From the NCBI GenBank assembly GCA_022701275.1, contig CP031740.1:5097001-5161000 (forward strand): a stretch of DNA of 64,000 nt, written 5' to 3'. The notes beneath the pieces were generated by a model. That model searched no databases. It saw only the letters and a program-made list of their open reading frames with translations, and was not told where the DNA came from. Positions 41,084 to 52,105 of the stretch are shown here, piece after piece. The stretch comes from Microcoleus vaginatus PCC 9802. GTDB lineage: Bacteria; Cyanobacteriota; Cyanobacteriia; Cyanobacteriales; Microcoleaceae. Position 1 is the first letter of the stretch, and each line of letters begins with the position of its first letter. Made by a program: the position numbers and the translations under genes.

Positions 41084-41515
41084 ATGAAATCGAAATTATT
41101 TTGGAGTTTTTGCACCGTTTTGGTAGCCAGCCTGCCTGTTCCTGGGTTGGCTCAAACAAGCCCTCCCACAAGCCCTCAAGTAGATTTTGACTACAAGGGT
41201 GGCTCAATGAAATACCAGTTGCTACCAGGCAGAATACAGGACAGAACCTTGCCCAGAGCCTTTGACTTTCCGATTATTACCAATGTTGGTACTGACACTA
41301 GCATCACCTCGGATTTCCTAATTACCGATCAGTTTCGCGCCCCAGCGGGTCGTACAGAATACACCGGAGCTCTCACCGCCTGGGCAGCATCAATCAGAGA
41401 ATGTCTCGCCAAACAGCCTCTCTTGATTCGAGCCAGCACTAAGAATCCGGTTCGGATTAATGGCAGAGTAGGCACGATTGTTAGAAACGTAAATAACCGT
41501 GCAGTTTGCAAATAA
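41084..41515 (+). CDS. Secreted hypothetical protein, 143 aa
   Basis: A signal peptide (LFWSFCTVLVASLPVPGLAQ) is followed by a small domain with DFDYKGGSMKYQLLPGRIQD and RAPAGRTEYTGALTAWAASI. Two Cys are left in the mature part and could form a disulfide. The ATG at 41084 lies nine bases after GAGGAG; the ATG at 41075 touches that site and is unlikely. I do not recognise the family. Confidence 0.6.
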   Translation: MKSKLFWSFCTVLVASLPVPGLAQTSPPTSPQVDFDYKGGSMKYQLLPGRIQDRTLPRAFDFPIITNVGTDTSITSDFLITDQFRAPAGRTEYTGALTAWAASIRECLAKQPLLIRASTKNPVRINGRVGTIVRNVNNRAVCK

Positions 41516-41689
41516 ACCAGCAATATCATGACGGCTAAATTGACCGTAATTGCTGTAACGGCGGGTTCACCAATATCTCCAATGCAAGCATCGGTACAGT
41601 AAACCCCTCACCGCGACGATATTGTGGTCAATCGACCCTACTTGATATAACTTCCAGTGTGTGAAGACAAAAACTAGAGAGTGTTTTTA

Positions 41690-41728
41690 AACAAAAAGAG
41701 CAATAGGTTTTCTATTGCTCTTTTTGTT
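41690..41728. terminator. Bidirectional intrinsic terminator, 17-bp stem
   Basis: AACAAAAAGAGCAATAG pairs perfectly with CTATTGCTCTTTTTGTT around GTTTT. A/T tracts on both sides fit termination in both directions, but mainly of the secreted protein gene. Confidence 0.8.
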
Positions 41729-41757
41729 AGCGAAATTTCAATTAATATGTATTAGGA

Positions 41758-41856
41758 CTTATATGATGTCCGCTGGAACGACATCATATAAGAGGTTTGC
41801 AGAGAGGAATGCAAGTCCTTATCAAACTTTGAGGACTTGCATTCCTCACTGCAAAC
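41758..41856. repeat. Double hairpin, MITE-like
   Basis: CTTATATGATGT pairs with ACATCATATAAG (41758-41792). A second arm follows in which a 25-base stretch starting GTTTGCAGAGAGGAATG pairs with CATTCCTCACTGCAAAC at the far end (41795-41856, loop of 12). It is non-coding and close to the 41690 terminator. It could be a mobile palindrome or a small RNA. Confidence 0.65.
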
Positions 41857-41955
41857 GACATAATTACGCAGAAACCAGCTTTTGTCCAAAATATCCGGTG
41901 GAACCCGAGGGATATGGATTTTAACACCCGGTTTATGAAAGTTTGTCTGCGTAAT

Positions 41956-42228
41956 TCAGGATTTAGTAGCGCAAAATTCATGTGTACTCAGTAATATTTC
42001 GCCATAATCAGGAATCCAAGCTAGCCACTGTTCTTCCGAACATTCACACAACAGCCACGCTTCGTCAAAGCTGAATGCGGTTGGCGGATTGAACAATTTA
42101 ACCCACATAGAAGGAGCCAATTTTGGTGCAGGTACGGCGCAGCCAAATTTTTCCCAGTCGCGGGTGCTGGCGAAGCTTCCTGGGGTTGGTTGGGATGACC
42201 AAGTACGAATATCTGTTTGCAGTTTCAT
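41956..42228 (-). CDS. Hypothetical protein, 90 aa
   Basis: A small soluble protein that starts KLQTDIRTWSSQPTPGSFAS and contains FSFDEAWLLCECSEEQWLAW and IPDYGEILLSTHEFC. AGGAG lies six bases before the ATG. The Cys/Trp/acidic composition suggests a folded domain. I do not recognise it. Confidence 0.6.
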   Translation of the reverse strand: MKLQTDIRTWSSQPTPGSFASTRDWEKFGCAVPAPKLAPSMWVKLFNPPTAFSFDEAWLLCECSEEQWLAWIPDYGEILLSTHEFCATKS

Positions 42229-42479
42229 AACAACTCCTTTCGAGCTAAGAGTCTACACCAGGGCCGGGTTGTAACAACCCAGGGCGAAGGCGCAGAAAAA
42301 ATTTATTATGTAGTCTATGCTACGGAATTTCCCAGGCGAATGTGTAAGGTTGTAGCAAAAATTTACAATCGAGAGGAAAACACAGGCTCAAAGCTGAAAA
42401 GGTCGATCGGCTATTGTTGCGCTCGGCAACGATAGCCTACCATAGCAAACAACATCTGATTTATTTCAAAAATTCCCAC

Positions 42480-43037
42480 ATGAACCAAACTGCAAAATCC
42501 CACTGGAAAACTCTAGACCGCTTTGTAGAAATCAACTCTCATTGGGTAAAATTAATCGCGGAACATCTCGAAACAACCGAAGGAAAAACAGTAGAATATT
42601 GGCGAGTAGAAAGAGCAGATTCAGTGGTTATCTTGACAATTCAAGCTGACAAATTGCTGTTTCCCCCACCGATGTATCGCCCCGGCGTGGCAGAAGCAAC
42701 CCTGGATTTTCCCGGCGGTCGCGTACCAGCCCAAGCCACGCCAGCAGCGGCTGTCCCAGCTATACTCAAGAAAGAATTAGGCGTGACAGAAAGCGCGATC
42801 GCCCGCATCGAACCGATTAACACCGTCGGCTGGGCAATAAACAGTTCCTTCTCCAATCAAAAACTCTACGGTTTTGTTGCAGAATTGCGCCCGACAGCAA
42901 CAGTAAACCCCGAACTGATCGGTGCTGAATATCCTCTCACCCCAGACGGAATTCGCGACTTGCTCAAAAAATTAACTTGCCTCCAATGTCGAGCATTACT
43001 GCTAGAATGGCAAAATCAAGTCGATTTTAGATTTTAG
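42480..43037 (+). CDS. NUDIX-like hydrolase with a damaged Nudix box
   Basis: The protein has the ADP-ribose-pyrophosphatase-like layout (WRVERADSVVILTIQ, LDFPGGRVPAQATPAAAVPA, ILKKELGV, YGFVAELRPTATVNPE). The Nudix box normally reads GGxxExGE...AAxREL.EE.G; here the glutamates that bind metal are mostly replaced (GGRVPAQATPAAAVPAILKK). It may be catalytically dead or act as sensor. The ATG at 42480 gives 185 residues. A short gap leads to an ABC transporter. Confidence 0.65.
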   Translation: MNQTAKSHWKTLDRFVEINSHWVKLIAEHLETTEGKTVEYWRVERADSVVILTIQADKLLFPPPMYRPGVAEATLDFPGGRVPAQATPAAAVPAILKKELGVTESAIARIEPINTVGWAINSSFSNQKLYGFVAELRPTATVNPELIGAEYPLTPDGIRDLLKKLTCLQCRALLLEWQNQVDFRF

Positions 43038-43118
43038 AGTTTAGATTTTAGATTAGGAATTGTTTTCCGAGGGTCGCCGATTTTAAGTTGCTCAAAACCA
43101 AAATCACCAAAACTAATC

Positions 43119-43874
43119 ATGCCTCTCAATAATGAAGTTGCTGTCGAATGCCTCGACGTTACATATCGCCTCAACCGCAGGCATTTAGTAGACAAACTCA
43201 ATTTCAAAGTGCTGCAAGGAGAAGTTTTAGTATTGCTGGGACGAAGCGGGAGTGGTAAAACTACCACCATGAAATTGATTAACAATTTACTAACGCCAAG
43301 CAGCGGTGAAGTTCTTGTCATGGGAAAACCGACAACTCAGTGGAACCCCATTCAACTGCGTCGAAAAATTGGCTATGTGATTCAAGAAATCGGTTTATTT
43401 CCCCATTTTACCGTCGAGCAAAACGTCGGTTTAGTGCCGAAATTGGAAGGTTGGGAGGGCGATCGTATTCAATCTCGCGTCCGGCAACTGTTAGAATTAG
43501 TCAACCTCGACCCCCAGCACTTCGCCAAACGCTATCCCCATCAGTTATCCGGCGGACAGCGACAGCGGGTAGGCGTCGCTAGAGCACTGGCGGCTGACCC
43601 TCCGATATTGTTAATGGACGAACCGTTTGGTGCTTTAGACCCGATTACTCGTCTGGAATTGCAGCGGGAATTCGGTCAATTGCAGCAGCAACTCGGCAAA
43701 ACTGTGATTTTTGTGACTCACGGCATTCAAGAAGCTTTTTTGTTAGCTTCTAGAATAGGTTTGATGCAAGATGGACGGTTGGTTGAAGTGGGATCGCCCG
43801 ATGATTTTCTAAAATCTCAGCATCCAGAAGCTCGCGCATTTCTTGAATGTTTGCAAGTAGCTAAATTTGAATGA
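43119..43874 (+). CDS. Osmoprotectant-type ABC transporter ATPase (OpuCA/ProV-like)
   Basis: Walker A is LLGRSGSGKTTTMKLIN, signature LSGGQRQRVGVARAL, Walker B ILLMDEPFGALDP and switch His FVTHGIQEAF. The order GYVIQEIGLFPHFTVEQNVG is typical of the glycine betaine/choline group. No CBS domains follow. It should work with the permease at 44423, but a DUF29 gene lies between them. The solute-binding gene is not visible nearby. Confidence 0.83.
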   Translation: MPLNNEVAVECLDVTYRLNRRHLVDKLNFKVLQGEVLVLLGRSGSGKTTTMKLINNLLTPSSGEVLVMGKPTTQWNPIQLRRKIGYVIQEIGLFPHFTVEQNVGLVPKLEGWEGDRIQSRVRQLLELVNLDPQHFAKRYPHQLSGGQRQRVGVARALAADPPILLMDEPFGALDPITRLELQREFGQLQQQLGKTVIFVTHGIQEAFLLASRIGLMQDGRLVEVGSPDDFLKSQHPEARAFLECLQVAKFE

Positions 43875-43927
43875 TTTTAGCAAAAGTTTGGTACTATAGT
43901 TTTAGTAACTAAGCTGATAATCAAACG

Positions 43928-44389
43928 ATGCACAGTCTTTACGAGACAGACTTCTATGCTTGGACGCAAGAACAAGCCAAGTTACTTCGCAAGTGTCAGT
44001 GGAGTCAACTTGACTTGCCAAATTTAATTGAGGAGATTGAATCTTTGGGCAAACAGGAACGTCAAGAGCTTAGAAATCGTTTGAGCATTTTGCTGGGACA
44101 TTTGCTGAAGTGGCAATATCAGCCCCAGCAGCGGAGTCGTAGCTGGCTGTCTACAATTCGAGTGCAGCGGCGGGACACTCAGAGACTGATACAAGATAAC
44201 CCCAGTCTGAAACCTTACTTGCAAGAAGCTTTCCAAGAAGCTTATCAAAACGGTAGAGATTTGGCAGTAGGAGAAACAGATTTACCTCTCAAAACATTTC
44301 CTCAAAACTGCCTTTACACCTTAGAAGAAATTCTGGACTCTCGCTTCTATCCTGGTGAACAAAGTCCTGAAATGGAAAATGATTTATAA
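43928..44389 (+). CDS. DUF29 family protein
   Basis: Starts LYETDFYAWTQEQAKLLRKC and contains DLPNLIEEIESLGKQERQEL and LLGHLLKWQYQPQQRSRSWL, the DUF29 pattern very common in cyanobacteria. The function is unknown. It is inserted between the ATPase and permease genes of an ABC transporter on the same strand, so it is probably a late insertion that keeps the operon transcribed. Confidence 0.85.
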   Translation: MHSLYETDFYAWTQEQAKLLRKCQWSQLDLPNLIEEIESLGKQERQELRNRLSILLGHLLKWQYQPQQRSRSWLSTIRVQRRDTQRLIQDNPSLKPYLQEAFQEAYQNGRDLAVGETDLPLKTFPQNCLYTLEEILDSRFYPGEQSPEMENDL

Positions 44390-44422
44390 GATTGACAGCA
44401 ATCAGGAATAACCAATTACCCG

Positions 44423-45064
44423 ATGATAATTTTTATCAACCGCTATGGCGCTGAGATAATTCAGCGCGCCACCGAGCATTTATATTTAGTAACTGTTGCA
44501 ATTTTTATCGCTATTAGTGTGGGGATTCCCCTCGGGATTTTAGTCACGAGAAAACCAAAATTGAACAAGCCCATTTTGGGATTTGCTAATATTATGCAAA
44601 CAATTCCCAGTTTAGCTTTGTTTGGCTTGCTACTCCCGGTAAGTGGAATAGACAAGAGCACGGCTATTATCGCCCTCACTCTGTATTCTTTACTGCCAAT
44701 TATCCGCAATACTTATACTGGTATTGTCGGCGTCGATCCAGCGATTACGGAAGCAGGAAGAGGCATGGGGATGACTGATATGCAACTGTTATGGCAAGTG
44801 GAAATTCCCCTGGCACTGGGCGTGATTCTGGCGGGGGTGCGAGTAGCGACAGTAATTGCGATCGGACTTGCTACAATCGCCGCTGCAATTGGCGCGGGTG
44901 GCTTGGGGGTGTTTATTTTTCGCGGCGTTGCTACCGTCAACAATCAGTTACTTTTGGCTGGGGCAATTCCGGCCGCTTTAATGGCCTTAGCTGCGGATTT
45001 TGGGCTGGGTTGGGTAGAATGGCACCTCTCTAAAACTACCTTAAAAACTATTAATGAGGACTAA
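44423..45064 (+). CDS. Osmoprotectant-type ABC transporter permease (OpuCB-like)
   Basis: About six membrane helices (LVTVAIFIAISVGIPLGILV, LALFGLLLPVSG, AIGLATIAAAIGAGGLGVFI) and the EAA-loop region EAGRGMGMTDMQLLWQVEIP mark a binding-protein-dependent permease. IPLGILVTRKPKLNKPILG is typical of betaine/choline systems. It pairs with the ATPase at 43119. The 3' end overlaps the convergent DUF1802 gene by 14 bases. Confidence 0.85.
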   Translation: MIIFINRYGAEIIQRATEHLYLVTVAIFIAISVGIPLGILVTRKPKLNKPILGFANIMQTIPSLALFGLLLPVSGIDKSTAIIALTLYSLLPIIRNTYTGIVGVDPAITEAGRGMGMTDMQLLWQVEIPLALGVILAGVRVATVIAIGLATIAAAIGAGGLGVFIFRGVATVNNQLLLAGAIPAALMALAADFGLGWVEWHLSKTTLKTINED

Positions 45065-45686
45065 AATCCTGGCTACCTTCCGTCAGCGTTGTCACTCTCT
45101 GCGAACCAGAAGCATTCGCAGGATTTGCTATCAGATTGCGGATTTCATTTGAGCGTTCAATGTACTCTCGATCGCTCAAAACAGCTTCGCTTCCCTCCAG
45201 CGAAATACCATCTGCCAAATCGAGCCAAGAACGGCAACCGCCGTATTCAGGAGTGTAGGGAATTTCGCGGATTTCTGCAAGGCGATAAGCCCGCAGCAAT
45301 AAAATATAAATTGGCTGATTTTGTTTCCATTTCAGGCGATCGCTGACAAAATTTTCATTCCAAATATGGTACGGAAATAGCGCAGTAATTGCCGGTTCCC
45401 AAGCTACCAAAAAAACATCGGTAATCTCAGCCCAACTGCCAATTCTAATAATTTCTGGATGCCAACCAGATTCTACAGTTTTTACCTGACTCGCAAACTC
45501 CGGCTTTAATAAACCCGGCTGTTGGTGTTCAAAAGTTGGATACAGCAAAACCTGTTTGTCATTGACATTGAACTGTCCTGCTTGCTCGCGAATTCCCCCC
45601 TTCCGCAACAGCACAATCGTTTGACCTTGTTCCAAAGCATTAACTGCTACATTCCATTCTTTCAGCGCCCTAGTAGTTGATTTCAT
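45051..45686 (-). CDS. DUF1802 family protein
   Basis: Starts RALKEWNVAVNALEQGQTIV and continues LLRKGGIREQAGQFNVNDKQ, then LLYPTFEHQQPGLLK. These are hallmarks of DUF1802, found mostly in cyanobacteria and of unknown function. It may be a nuclease-like or effector fold. The length of 211 residues is normal. Convergent overlap with the permease gene. Confidence 0.82.
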   Translation of the reverse strand: MKSTTRALKEWNVAVNALEQGQTIVLLRKGGIREQAGQFNVNDKQVLLYPTFEHQQPGLLKPEFASQVKTVESGWHPEIIRIGSWAEITDVFLVAWEPAITALFPYHIWNENFVSDRLKWKQNQPIYILLLRAYRLAEIREIPYTPEYGGCRSWLDLADGISLEGSEAVLSDREYIERSNEIRNLIANPANASGSQRVTTLTEGSQDFSPH

Positions 45687-45760
45687 AGGAATTTAGTTGA
45701 GTTTTAACAATAATAACAAAAATCGGTATTTTCAAGCAAGTACAGCCATTTTTTCCTGTT

Positions 45761-45800
45761 AAAATAAGGTAGTCGTGACTATGTAGGACTACCTTATTTT
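45761..45800. terminator. 14-bp hairpin terminator
   Basis: AAAATAAGGTAGTC pairs perfectly with GACTACCTTATTTT around a 12-base loop. It lies upstream of DUF1802 and so more likely insulates it from unknown upstream transcription, or is a dispersed palindrome. Confidence 0.6.
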
Positions 45801-46171
45801 GATAAAGACAATAATTGGTTGGACTACAGAGGGGGCGAACTGCTGTTTTCTTTGTTACTCTAACCGATAAAATAATCGTCTCTTCTGTGTCCCAGCTATT
45901 TTCTACTATCACATCGGTAGATGCAGCAATTTTGTCGTTAATTTTTTCAGGACTTTACTTAAACATTTAATAAAGTTTTAATATTCTCGCATATTAACTA
46001 CCAAACAACCGTATTGAGATTTGTTAAAATTTAAATATTATTCAAAAAGCTTTGATTATACTTATTTAGAGTGCATTGAAAATTGTTTTTTAATTCGGTT
46101 CTGTCATAAATATCAGTAGACCTACTGAAATACCGCCTGCTCTTCAACTTGTCATTAGTGAAATTACGCAC
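45801..46171. other. Upstream region of the large kinase gene
   Basis: An AT-rich region without a gene that probably carries the kinase promoter. I see no clear -10/-35 pair. Confidence 0.35.
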
Positions 46172-49100
46172 ATGAGCATTACTATTTTGGGTTACAACCT
46201 AAGCGCAGCTATTTACGAAAGTGTCAATACTATTATTTATCGCGGCATCAAAGAGAGTGATAGAACCTCAGCAATTATCAAAACCTTCAAAGCTGAGCAT
46301 CCGACAATCGAAGAAATTTCCCGATTAAGACACGAACATAAAATACTCCGACATTTAGACAGTCAAGGAATAGTCAAACCCATAGCCTTAGAAAACTATC
46401 ATAACGGCTTAGCGCTGATAGTAGAAAATTTTAGCGGTCAATCTTTAAAAGATTTTCTTAACAATCAACCCTTGGCTATAAACGCCTTTCTAAAAATCGG
46501 AATTCAGTTGGCAAAAACTCTGGGAGAAATTCATCACAGGAATGTAATCCATAAAGACATTAAACCCTCAAATATCCTAATTAACTCAGAGACAAAAGAA
46601 GTAAAAATTATTGATTTTAGCATTGCTTCTCTTTTAGAGCGAGAAAATCAAACTGTCACCAATCCAAACTTATTAGAAGGAACTCTTGCTTATATGTCGC
46701 CGGAACAAACCGGCAGAATGAACCGCTCAGTGGACTACCGTACCGACTTTTACTCCCTTGGTGTTACATTTTATGAAATGCTGACGGGTAAGCTACCTTT
46801 TTCCGCAAAAGACCCCCTAGAACTCGTTCATTGCCATATAGCTAAAGCACCCATACCACCTAAAAAGCTCAATCCAGAAATCCCGGATGCAGTTTCTGAA
46901 ATTGTAATGAAATTATTATCTAAAACTGCTGAAGATAGATATCAAAGTGCTTGCGGAATAAAAATTGACTTGGAAACCTGCCAGCAGATGCTTTCTGCTG
47001 GAGAGATTTTCCCCTTTATGATAGGTCAACTAGATTCCTACAGCCAATTTATGATTCCGCAAAAACTCTATGGGCGGGAAATAGAAGTTGCTAGTTTGCT
47101 AGAAGCCTTCGCTCGCGTCAGTGGTGGGACAACGGAAATGATGCTAGTTTCCGGTTATTCAGGTATCGGCAAATCTTCCTTAGTTAACGAAGTTGATAAA
47201 CCTATAGTCGGAGCACGAGGGTATTTTATTTCCGGTAAATTTGACCAATTTAAGCGGAATATTCCTTATGCTGCTCTAATTCAAGCATTTCAAGGATTGA
47301 TGCGGCAACTGCTCACTGAAAATTCGGCTCAAATAGCAATTTGGAAAGCTAAAATTCTCGAAGCCCTTGGTGCCAATGGGTCAATTATTATTGAGGTTAT
47401 TCCCGAAGTAGAAAAGATTATTGATCCACAGCCTGCGGTTCCGACTTTGGGACCCACTGAATCTCAAAACCGATTTAATCGAGTGTTTCAAAAATTTATA
47501 CAGGTGTTTAGTAAACCCGAACACCCCCTAGTGATATTTTTGGATGACTTGCAGTGGGCAGATTCGGCTTCCCTCAAGCTTATCCAGCTAATTATGACCG
47601 ATCCAGATAGTAAATATCTGCTATTAATTGGGGCTTATCGAGATAATGAAGTCAGTGCCACTCATCCCTTAATTTATACCTTAGAGCAAATTCAAAATAC
47701 TAGGGCAACAGTAAATAATATTATCCTCCAATCTTTAGAGCTCTCTCATGTTAACCAATTAGTGAGCGAAACTCTTCGTAGTCACATTTCCGAAGTTTTA
47801 CCCCTGGCTGAGTTAGTTTTTAAGAAAACCCAGGGAAATCCCTTCTTCTTAACTCAACTGCTCAAATCCCTTTATCAAGACAAACTTCTATCCTTTGATT
47901 TTGATCGAGTTTGTTGGCAGTGGGATATCCAACTGCTTCAAGGCATTGATATCAGCGATAATGTCGTCGAATTGATGGTCAGCCAAATTCAAAAGCTATC
48001 GTCCCCGACGCAGAATGTCTTAAAATTAGCTGCCTGTATAGGAGATAAGTTTAGTTTAGACGTTTTGGCAATTGCTAATAAAAAATCTCAGTCAGAGACG
48101 GCAAGGGATTTATGGGAAGCGCTACAAGCTGGTTTCGTTCTGCCACTAAATAATTTCTACAAAATCCCCCTGCTATTTGACTCGGAAATATCTACAGAAA
48201 ACTCAACGGAGCAGTTTAATGTCACCTACAAGTTTTTGCATGACCGAGTGCAACAGGCGTCTTATTCTCTGATACCCGACGCTCAGAAAAAAGAAACTCA
48301 CCGAAAAATTGGTCAACTCCTGCTGAATTCCACAACCCCTGAAGAACGAAAAGAAAATATCTTTGCACTGGTTAACCAACTAAATTATGGAACGGATTTA
48401 ATCACTTTAGAGTTGGAAAGATATGAGTTGGCAGAACTGAATCTGATCGCCGGACAGAAAGCCAAAGCTGCCACAGCTTATGAGTCGGCTGTCAAATATT
48501 TGAATGTGGGTTTAGGACTCTTGGCGGAGGATAGTTGGGAGAGTCAATATGATTTGACATTAAACCTCCATCTGGAAGCAGCAGAAACTGAATATATAAA
48601 CACTAACTTTGAGCGATCGCAACATTTGTCTGAGACGAGCCTGAAACAAGCAAAAACCCTTCTCGAAAAAGGCAAGGTTTACGAGCTTAGAATTCAATTA
48701 GAGATGTCTCAAAATCGAAGAATATCAGCTATAGATAATGGACTCGCCGTTCTGGAAATGTTCGGAATTAGCCTAGAGCAAGAACCCCCTCAAGAACTGA
48801 TAGTTGATGATTTAGCTAACTTGCCGACAATGACAGCTCCCGATCAACTCGCAGCTATGCGAATATTAAATCTTATTATAACACCAGCTTTTATTGTAGA
48901 TCCTGCGCTGTTTCCGCGAATTCTTTATACAAAAATAGCCTTGTCTATTAAGTATGGGAATTCGCCTGAATCTGCTTTTGCTTATGTTTGGTATGGAGTG
49001 CTACTCTGTGGAGGATTAGGAGACATAGATTGTGGCTATCGATTTGGCAAATTAGCTATTTTTTTACTAGAAAAATTTAACGCAATTACCCTTAAATCAA

Positions 49101-52100
49101 AAATAATTTGTATATTTAATTGTCTGGCTAGGTTTTGGAAAGATCCGCTTAAGGCAACCCTAGAATCTTTGGTTGATGCAATTCAAAGTGGTATAGAAAC
49201 TGGAGATATAGAATATGCTTGTCACAGTATTGCAAATTATTGCAATCACTTATTTTTTAGCGGGGGAGAGCTCCAAAAAGTTGAGCAAGAACAGGCAAAA
49301 TATGTTGCTATGACCATTCAGCTCAAACAAGAATATGATACTTTATTTGTGAAAGTTCACCAGCAAATAGTTGACAATTTACTGGACAAAACCTCAGACA
49401 AATACCATTTACTAGGTCCAAGCTTTAATGAAGAAGAACTACTGCCTGGAATTATAGCTTCTAACAATGGGACTTTGCTCTATGCCTATTATGTCGGCAA
49501 AATGATGGTATCTTATTTATTTAAAGAGTTTAATCAAACCGTGATACTTGCTCATTTAGCATTAAAATACGCCAGCATGGGGGCAGGATTAATCCACATG
49601 AGTATCGACAACTTTTACCATTCTCTTTCCCTCCTAGCACTGTATCCAAAAGCCTCGCCAAAAGAGAAAGAAAAATATCTAAGTGTAGTAGCAGCTAACC
49701 AAGAAAAAATGAAGACTTGGGCGTTCCATGCGCCGTGCAATTTTCAGCACAAGTATGAGTTAGTAGAAGCAGAAAAAGCGCGGGTTTTGGGACAACCTTT
49801 AGAAGCGAGCGATTATTACGATCGCGCCATAGCAGGAGCCAAAGAACAGGGATATATCCAAGAAGAAGCATTAGCCAACGAATTAGCAGGAGACTTTTAT
49901 TTTTCCCGTTCTAAAGATAAAATTGCTCGGATTTATTTAACCGATGCTCGCTACGGATATATTCGCTGGGGAGCTAAAGCTATAGTCAAAGATTTGGAAG
50001 CCAGATATCCTCAAATATTTTCCCGGATAGCCAAGCCCGAAAGTCAAGGTAGCCCGGTCACGATGCTCACTAGCTCGACGAGTGGAGGAAGTGCAGGATC
50101 TCTAGATTTAGCTACTGTGATCAAAGCATCCCAAGCTCTTTCTGGTGAAATTGTACTGAGTAAGCTGTTGGCAAAATTGATGAAAATTGCGATCGAGAAT
50201 GCGGGCGCTCAAAGTGGCATTTTTATTTTAGAAAAAGCGGGAAGTTTACTAATAGAAGCCTATGGAACCGTAGATAGCGATGTAGAAGTGCTGCAAACAA
50301 TACCAGTGGAAAATAGTCAGCAACTACCCATATCTTTGATTAACTATGTTGCCCGAACTCAGGAAAATGTTGTATTAAGCGATGCGAGTTGTGAGGGAAC
50401 CTTCACAGCGGATACTTATATCGTAAACCAAAAGCCAAAGTCAGTATTATGTACTCCAATCGTTCATCAAGGAAAACTTACTGGGATTCTGTATTTAGAA
50501 AATAATCTCACAACTGGCGCTTTTACTCCCGAGCGTTTAGAAGTTTTACAACTTTTATCTTCTCAAGCAGCTATTTCGATTGAAAATGCCCGTCTTTATA
50601 ACGATTTGGAAGCAGCAAACGCTACTTTAGAAGCGAAGGTGGCAGAAAGAACGCAACAGTTACAAGAAAAAAATATCCATTTACAAAAAGCAGAAAAATC
50701 AGCGAAAGCCGCCAACTCTGCCAAGAGTGAGTTTCTTGCTAATATGAGCCACGAGCTCCGAACGCCACTTAATGGCATTTTGGGTTACACGCAAATCCTC
50801 AAACGACAAAAAAACTTACCTGACCAGCAAAAGGATAGTCTGAACGTCATTAGTCAGTGCGGGGATCACCTCTTAACCCTGATTAACGATATTTTAGATC
50901 TCTCTAAAATCGAAGCCAGAAAAATGGAAATCCACCTGAGTAAGTTCCATTTATCAGAATTTTTGGAAGGCCTGGCTGAAATTTGCAATATTCGGGCAGA
51001 ACAAAAGGGAATCTCCCTGATTTACGAGGCAATTACCCCACTACCTATTGCCGTCCAGGGTGATGAAAAAAGGTTGCGGCAAGTTTTAATCAACTTACTC
51101 GGCAATGCGATTAAGTTTACCGAAAAAGGTGGGGTGGCATTCAAAGTAGGATATCAGGATGGCAAAATCCGGTTTCAAGTGGAAGATACCGGAGTTGGTA
51201 TGGCACCAGAGCAATTACAAGATATATTTTTGCCTTTTCACCAAGTAGGGGATGCCAACCGCAAGGTTGAAGGAACCGGGTTGGGACTGGCAATTAGTCG
51301 CCAATTAGTCCAGATGATGGGCGGTGAAATAAAGGTGAAGAGTACATTAGGACAAGGGAGCATTTTCTTCTTCGATTTAGATTTGCCAGAGGTATCGGAA
51401 TGGGCGACTAATGCAGCCAAAGCCAATGCCCACACAATCGTTGGTTTCAAAGGCGGAAAGCGAAGAATTCTCATAGCTGACGACAAGTGGCAGAATCGCT
51501 CGATCATGGCAGGAATGCTTCAGCCGTTAGGATTTGAAATTCTGGAAGCAACGGAGGGTCAGGAGTGTTTAAACAAGGTGGCAGAGTTTAAACCAGACTG
51601 TATTTTAATGGACTTGATGATGCCAGTAATGAGTGGCTTAGAAGCAACGCGCCGGCTTCGCAAATCACTAGGTCAGAGTAAGTTAGTGGTGATTGCTACT
51701 TCTGCCAGCGTTTTTGATTTCGATCGACAACAAAGTGCCGAGGTAGGTTGCAATGATTTTATTCCCAAACCCATACGAATCGAGGAGCTTTTAGAAAAAT
51801 TACGTACTCATTTAGGGTTAGAATGGATTTATGAAGAAAACCAGGAAGAGATTAGGAAAGCAGAAGGAGAAAAAAAATCTCTAAGTTCTGAAATTGTAGC
51901 TCCTCCCGATGAGGAAATCGCCGTTCTATTCGATCTAGCGATGATGGGTGATCTGCGAGGGATTGCGGAGGGAGCTGCAAAACTAGAACAACTCAATGAG
52001 CAATGGGTGCCCTTTGCTACCCATCTGCGCCAGTTAGCGAAAGGATTTGAAGAACAACAAATCCTCGAGTTTATTAAAAAATATAGGACGACAACCAATG

Positions 52101-52105
52101 AGTAG
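46172..52105 (+). CDS. Ser/Thr kinase-ATPase-GAF-histidine kinase-receiver fusion, 1977 aa
   Basis: Residues about 7-270 form a Ser/Thr kinase (Lys in [17 protein letters not shown] near 127, DFS instead of DFG near 148, [10 protein letters not shown]). Residues about 290-560 are an AAA-type ATPase with Walker [12 protein letters not shown] and [13 protein letters not shown] long helical TPR-like part follows. A GAF domain lies at about 1315-1475, a histidine kinase with [16 protein letters not shown] near 1524 and [12 protein letters not shown], and a receiver near 1765 (ILIADD...[11 protein letters not shown]). Cyanobacteria have several such dual kinases; some respond to nitrogen or oxidative stress. 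The next gene overlaps by eight bases. Confidence 0.9.
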   Translation: MSITILGYNLSAAIYESVNTIIYRGIKESDRTSAIIKTFKAEHPTIEEISRLRHEHKILRHLDSQGIVKPIALENYHNGLALIVENFSGQSLKDFLNNQPLAINAFLKIGIQLAKTLGEIHHRNVIHKDIKPSNILINSETKEVKIIDFSIASLLERENQTVTNPNLLEGTLAYMSPEQTGRMNRSVDYRTDFYSLGVTFYEMLTGKLPFSAKDPLELVHCHIAKAPIPPKKLNPEIPDAVSEIVMKLLSKTAEDRYQSACGIKIDLETCQQMLSAGEIFPFMIGQLDSYSQFMIPQKLYGREIEVASLLEAFARVSGGTTEMMLVSGYSGIGKSSLVNEVDKPIVGARGYFISGKFDQFKRNIPYAALIQAFQGLMRQLLTENSAQIAIWKAKILEALGANGSIIIEVIPEVEKIIDPQPAVPTLGPTESQNRFNRVFQKFIQVFSKPEHPLVIFLDDLQWADSASLKLIQLIMTDPDSKYLLLIGAYRDNEVSATHPLIYTLEQIQNTRATVNNIILQSLELSHVNQLVSETLRSHISEVLPLAELVFKKTQGNPFFLTQLLKSLYQDKLLSFDFDRVCWQWDIQLLQGIDISDNVVELMVSQIQKLSSPTQNVLKLAACIGDKFSLDVLAIANKKSQSETARDLWEALQAGFVLPLNNFYKIPLLFDSEISTENSTEQFNVTYKFLHDRVQQASYSLIPDAQKKETHRKIGQLLLNSTTPEERKENIFALVNQLNYGTDLITLELERYELAELNLIAGQKAKAATAYESAVKYLNVGLGLLAEDSWESQYDLTLNLHLEAAETEYINTNFERSQHLSETSLKQAKTLLEKGKVYELRIQLEMSQNRRISAIDNGLAVLEMFGISLEQEPPQELIVDDLANLPTMTAPDQLAAMRILNLIITPAFIVDPALFPRILYTKIALSIKYGNSPESAFAYVWYGVLLCGGLGDIDCGYRFGKLAIFLLEKFNAITLKSKIICIFNCLARFWKDPLKATLESLVDAIQSGIETGDIEYACHSIANYCNHLFFSGGELQKVEQEQAKYVAMTIQLKQEYDTLFVKVHQQIVDNLLDKTSDKYHLLGPSFNEEELLPGIIASNNGTLLYAYYVGKMMVSYLFKEFNQTVILAHLALKYASMGAGLIHMSIDNFYHSLSLLALYPKASPKEKEKYLSVVAANQEKMKTWAFHAPCNFQHKYELVEAEKARVLGQPLEASDYYDRAIAGAKEQGYIQEEALANELAGDFYFSRSKDKIARIYLTDARYGYIRWGAKAIVKDLEARYPQIFSRIAKPESQGSPVTMLTSSTSGGSAGSLDLATVIKASQALSGEIVLSKLLAKLMKIAIENAGAQSGIFILEKAGSLLIEAYGTVDSDVEVLQTIPVENSQQLPISLINYVARTQENVVLSDASCEGTFTADTYIVNQKPKSVLCTPIVHQGKLTGILYLENNLTTGAFTPERLEVLQLLSSQAAISIENARLYNDLEAANATLEAKVAERTQQLQEKNIHLQKAEKSAKAANSAKSEFLANMSHELRTPLNGILGYTQILKRQKNLPDQQKDSLNVISQCGDHLLTLINDILDLSKIEARKMEIHLSKFHLSEFLEGLAEICNIRAEQKGISLIYEAITPLPIAVQGDEKRLRQVLINLLGNAIKFTEKGGVAFKVGYQDGKIRFQVEDTGVGMAPEQLQDIFLPFHQVGDANRKVEGTGLGLAISRQLVQMMGGEIKVKSTLGQGSIFFFDLDLPEVSEWATNAAKANAHTIVGFKGGKRRILIADDKWQNRSIMAGMLQPLGFEILEATEGQECLNKVAEFKPDCILMDLMMPVMSGLEATRRLRKSLGQSKLVVIATSASVFDFDRQQSAEVGCNDFIPKPIRIEELLEKLRTHLGLEWIYEENQEEIRKAEGEKKSLSSEIVAPPDEEIAVLFDLAMMGDLRGIAEGAAKLEQLNEQWVPFATHLRQLAKGFEEQQILEFIKKYRTTTNE

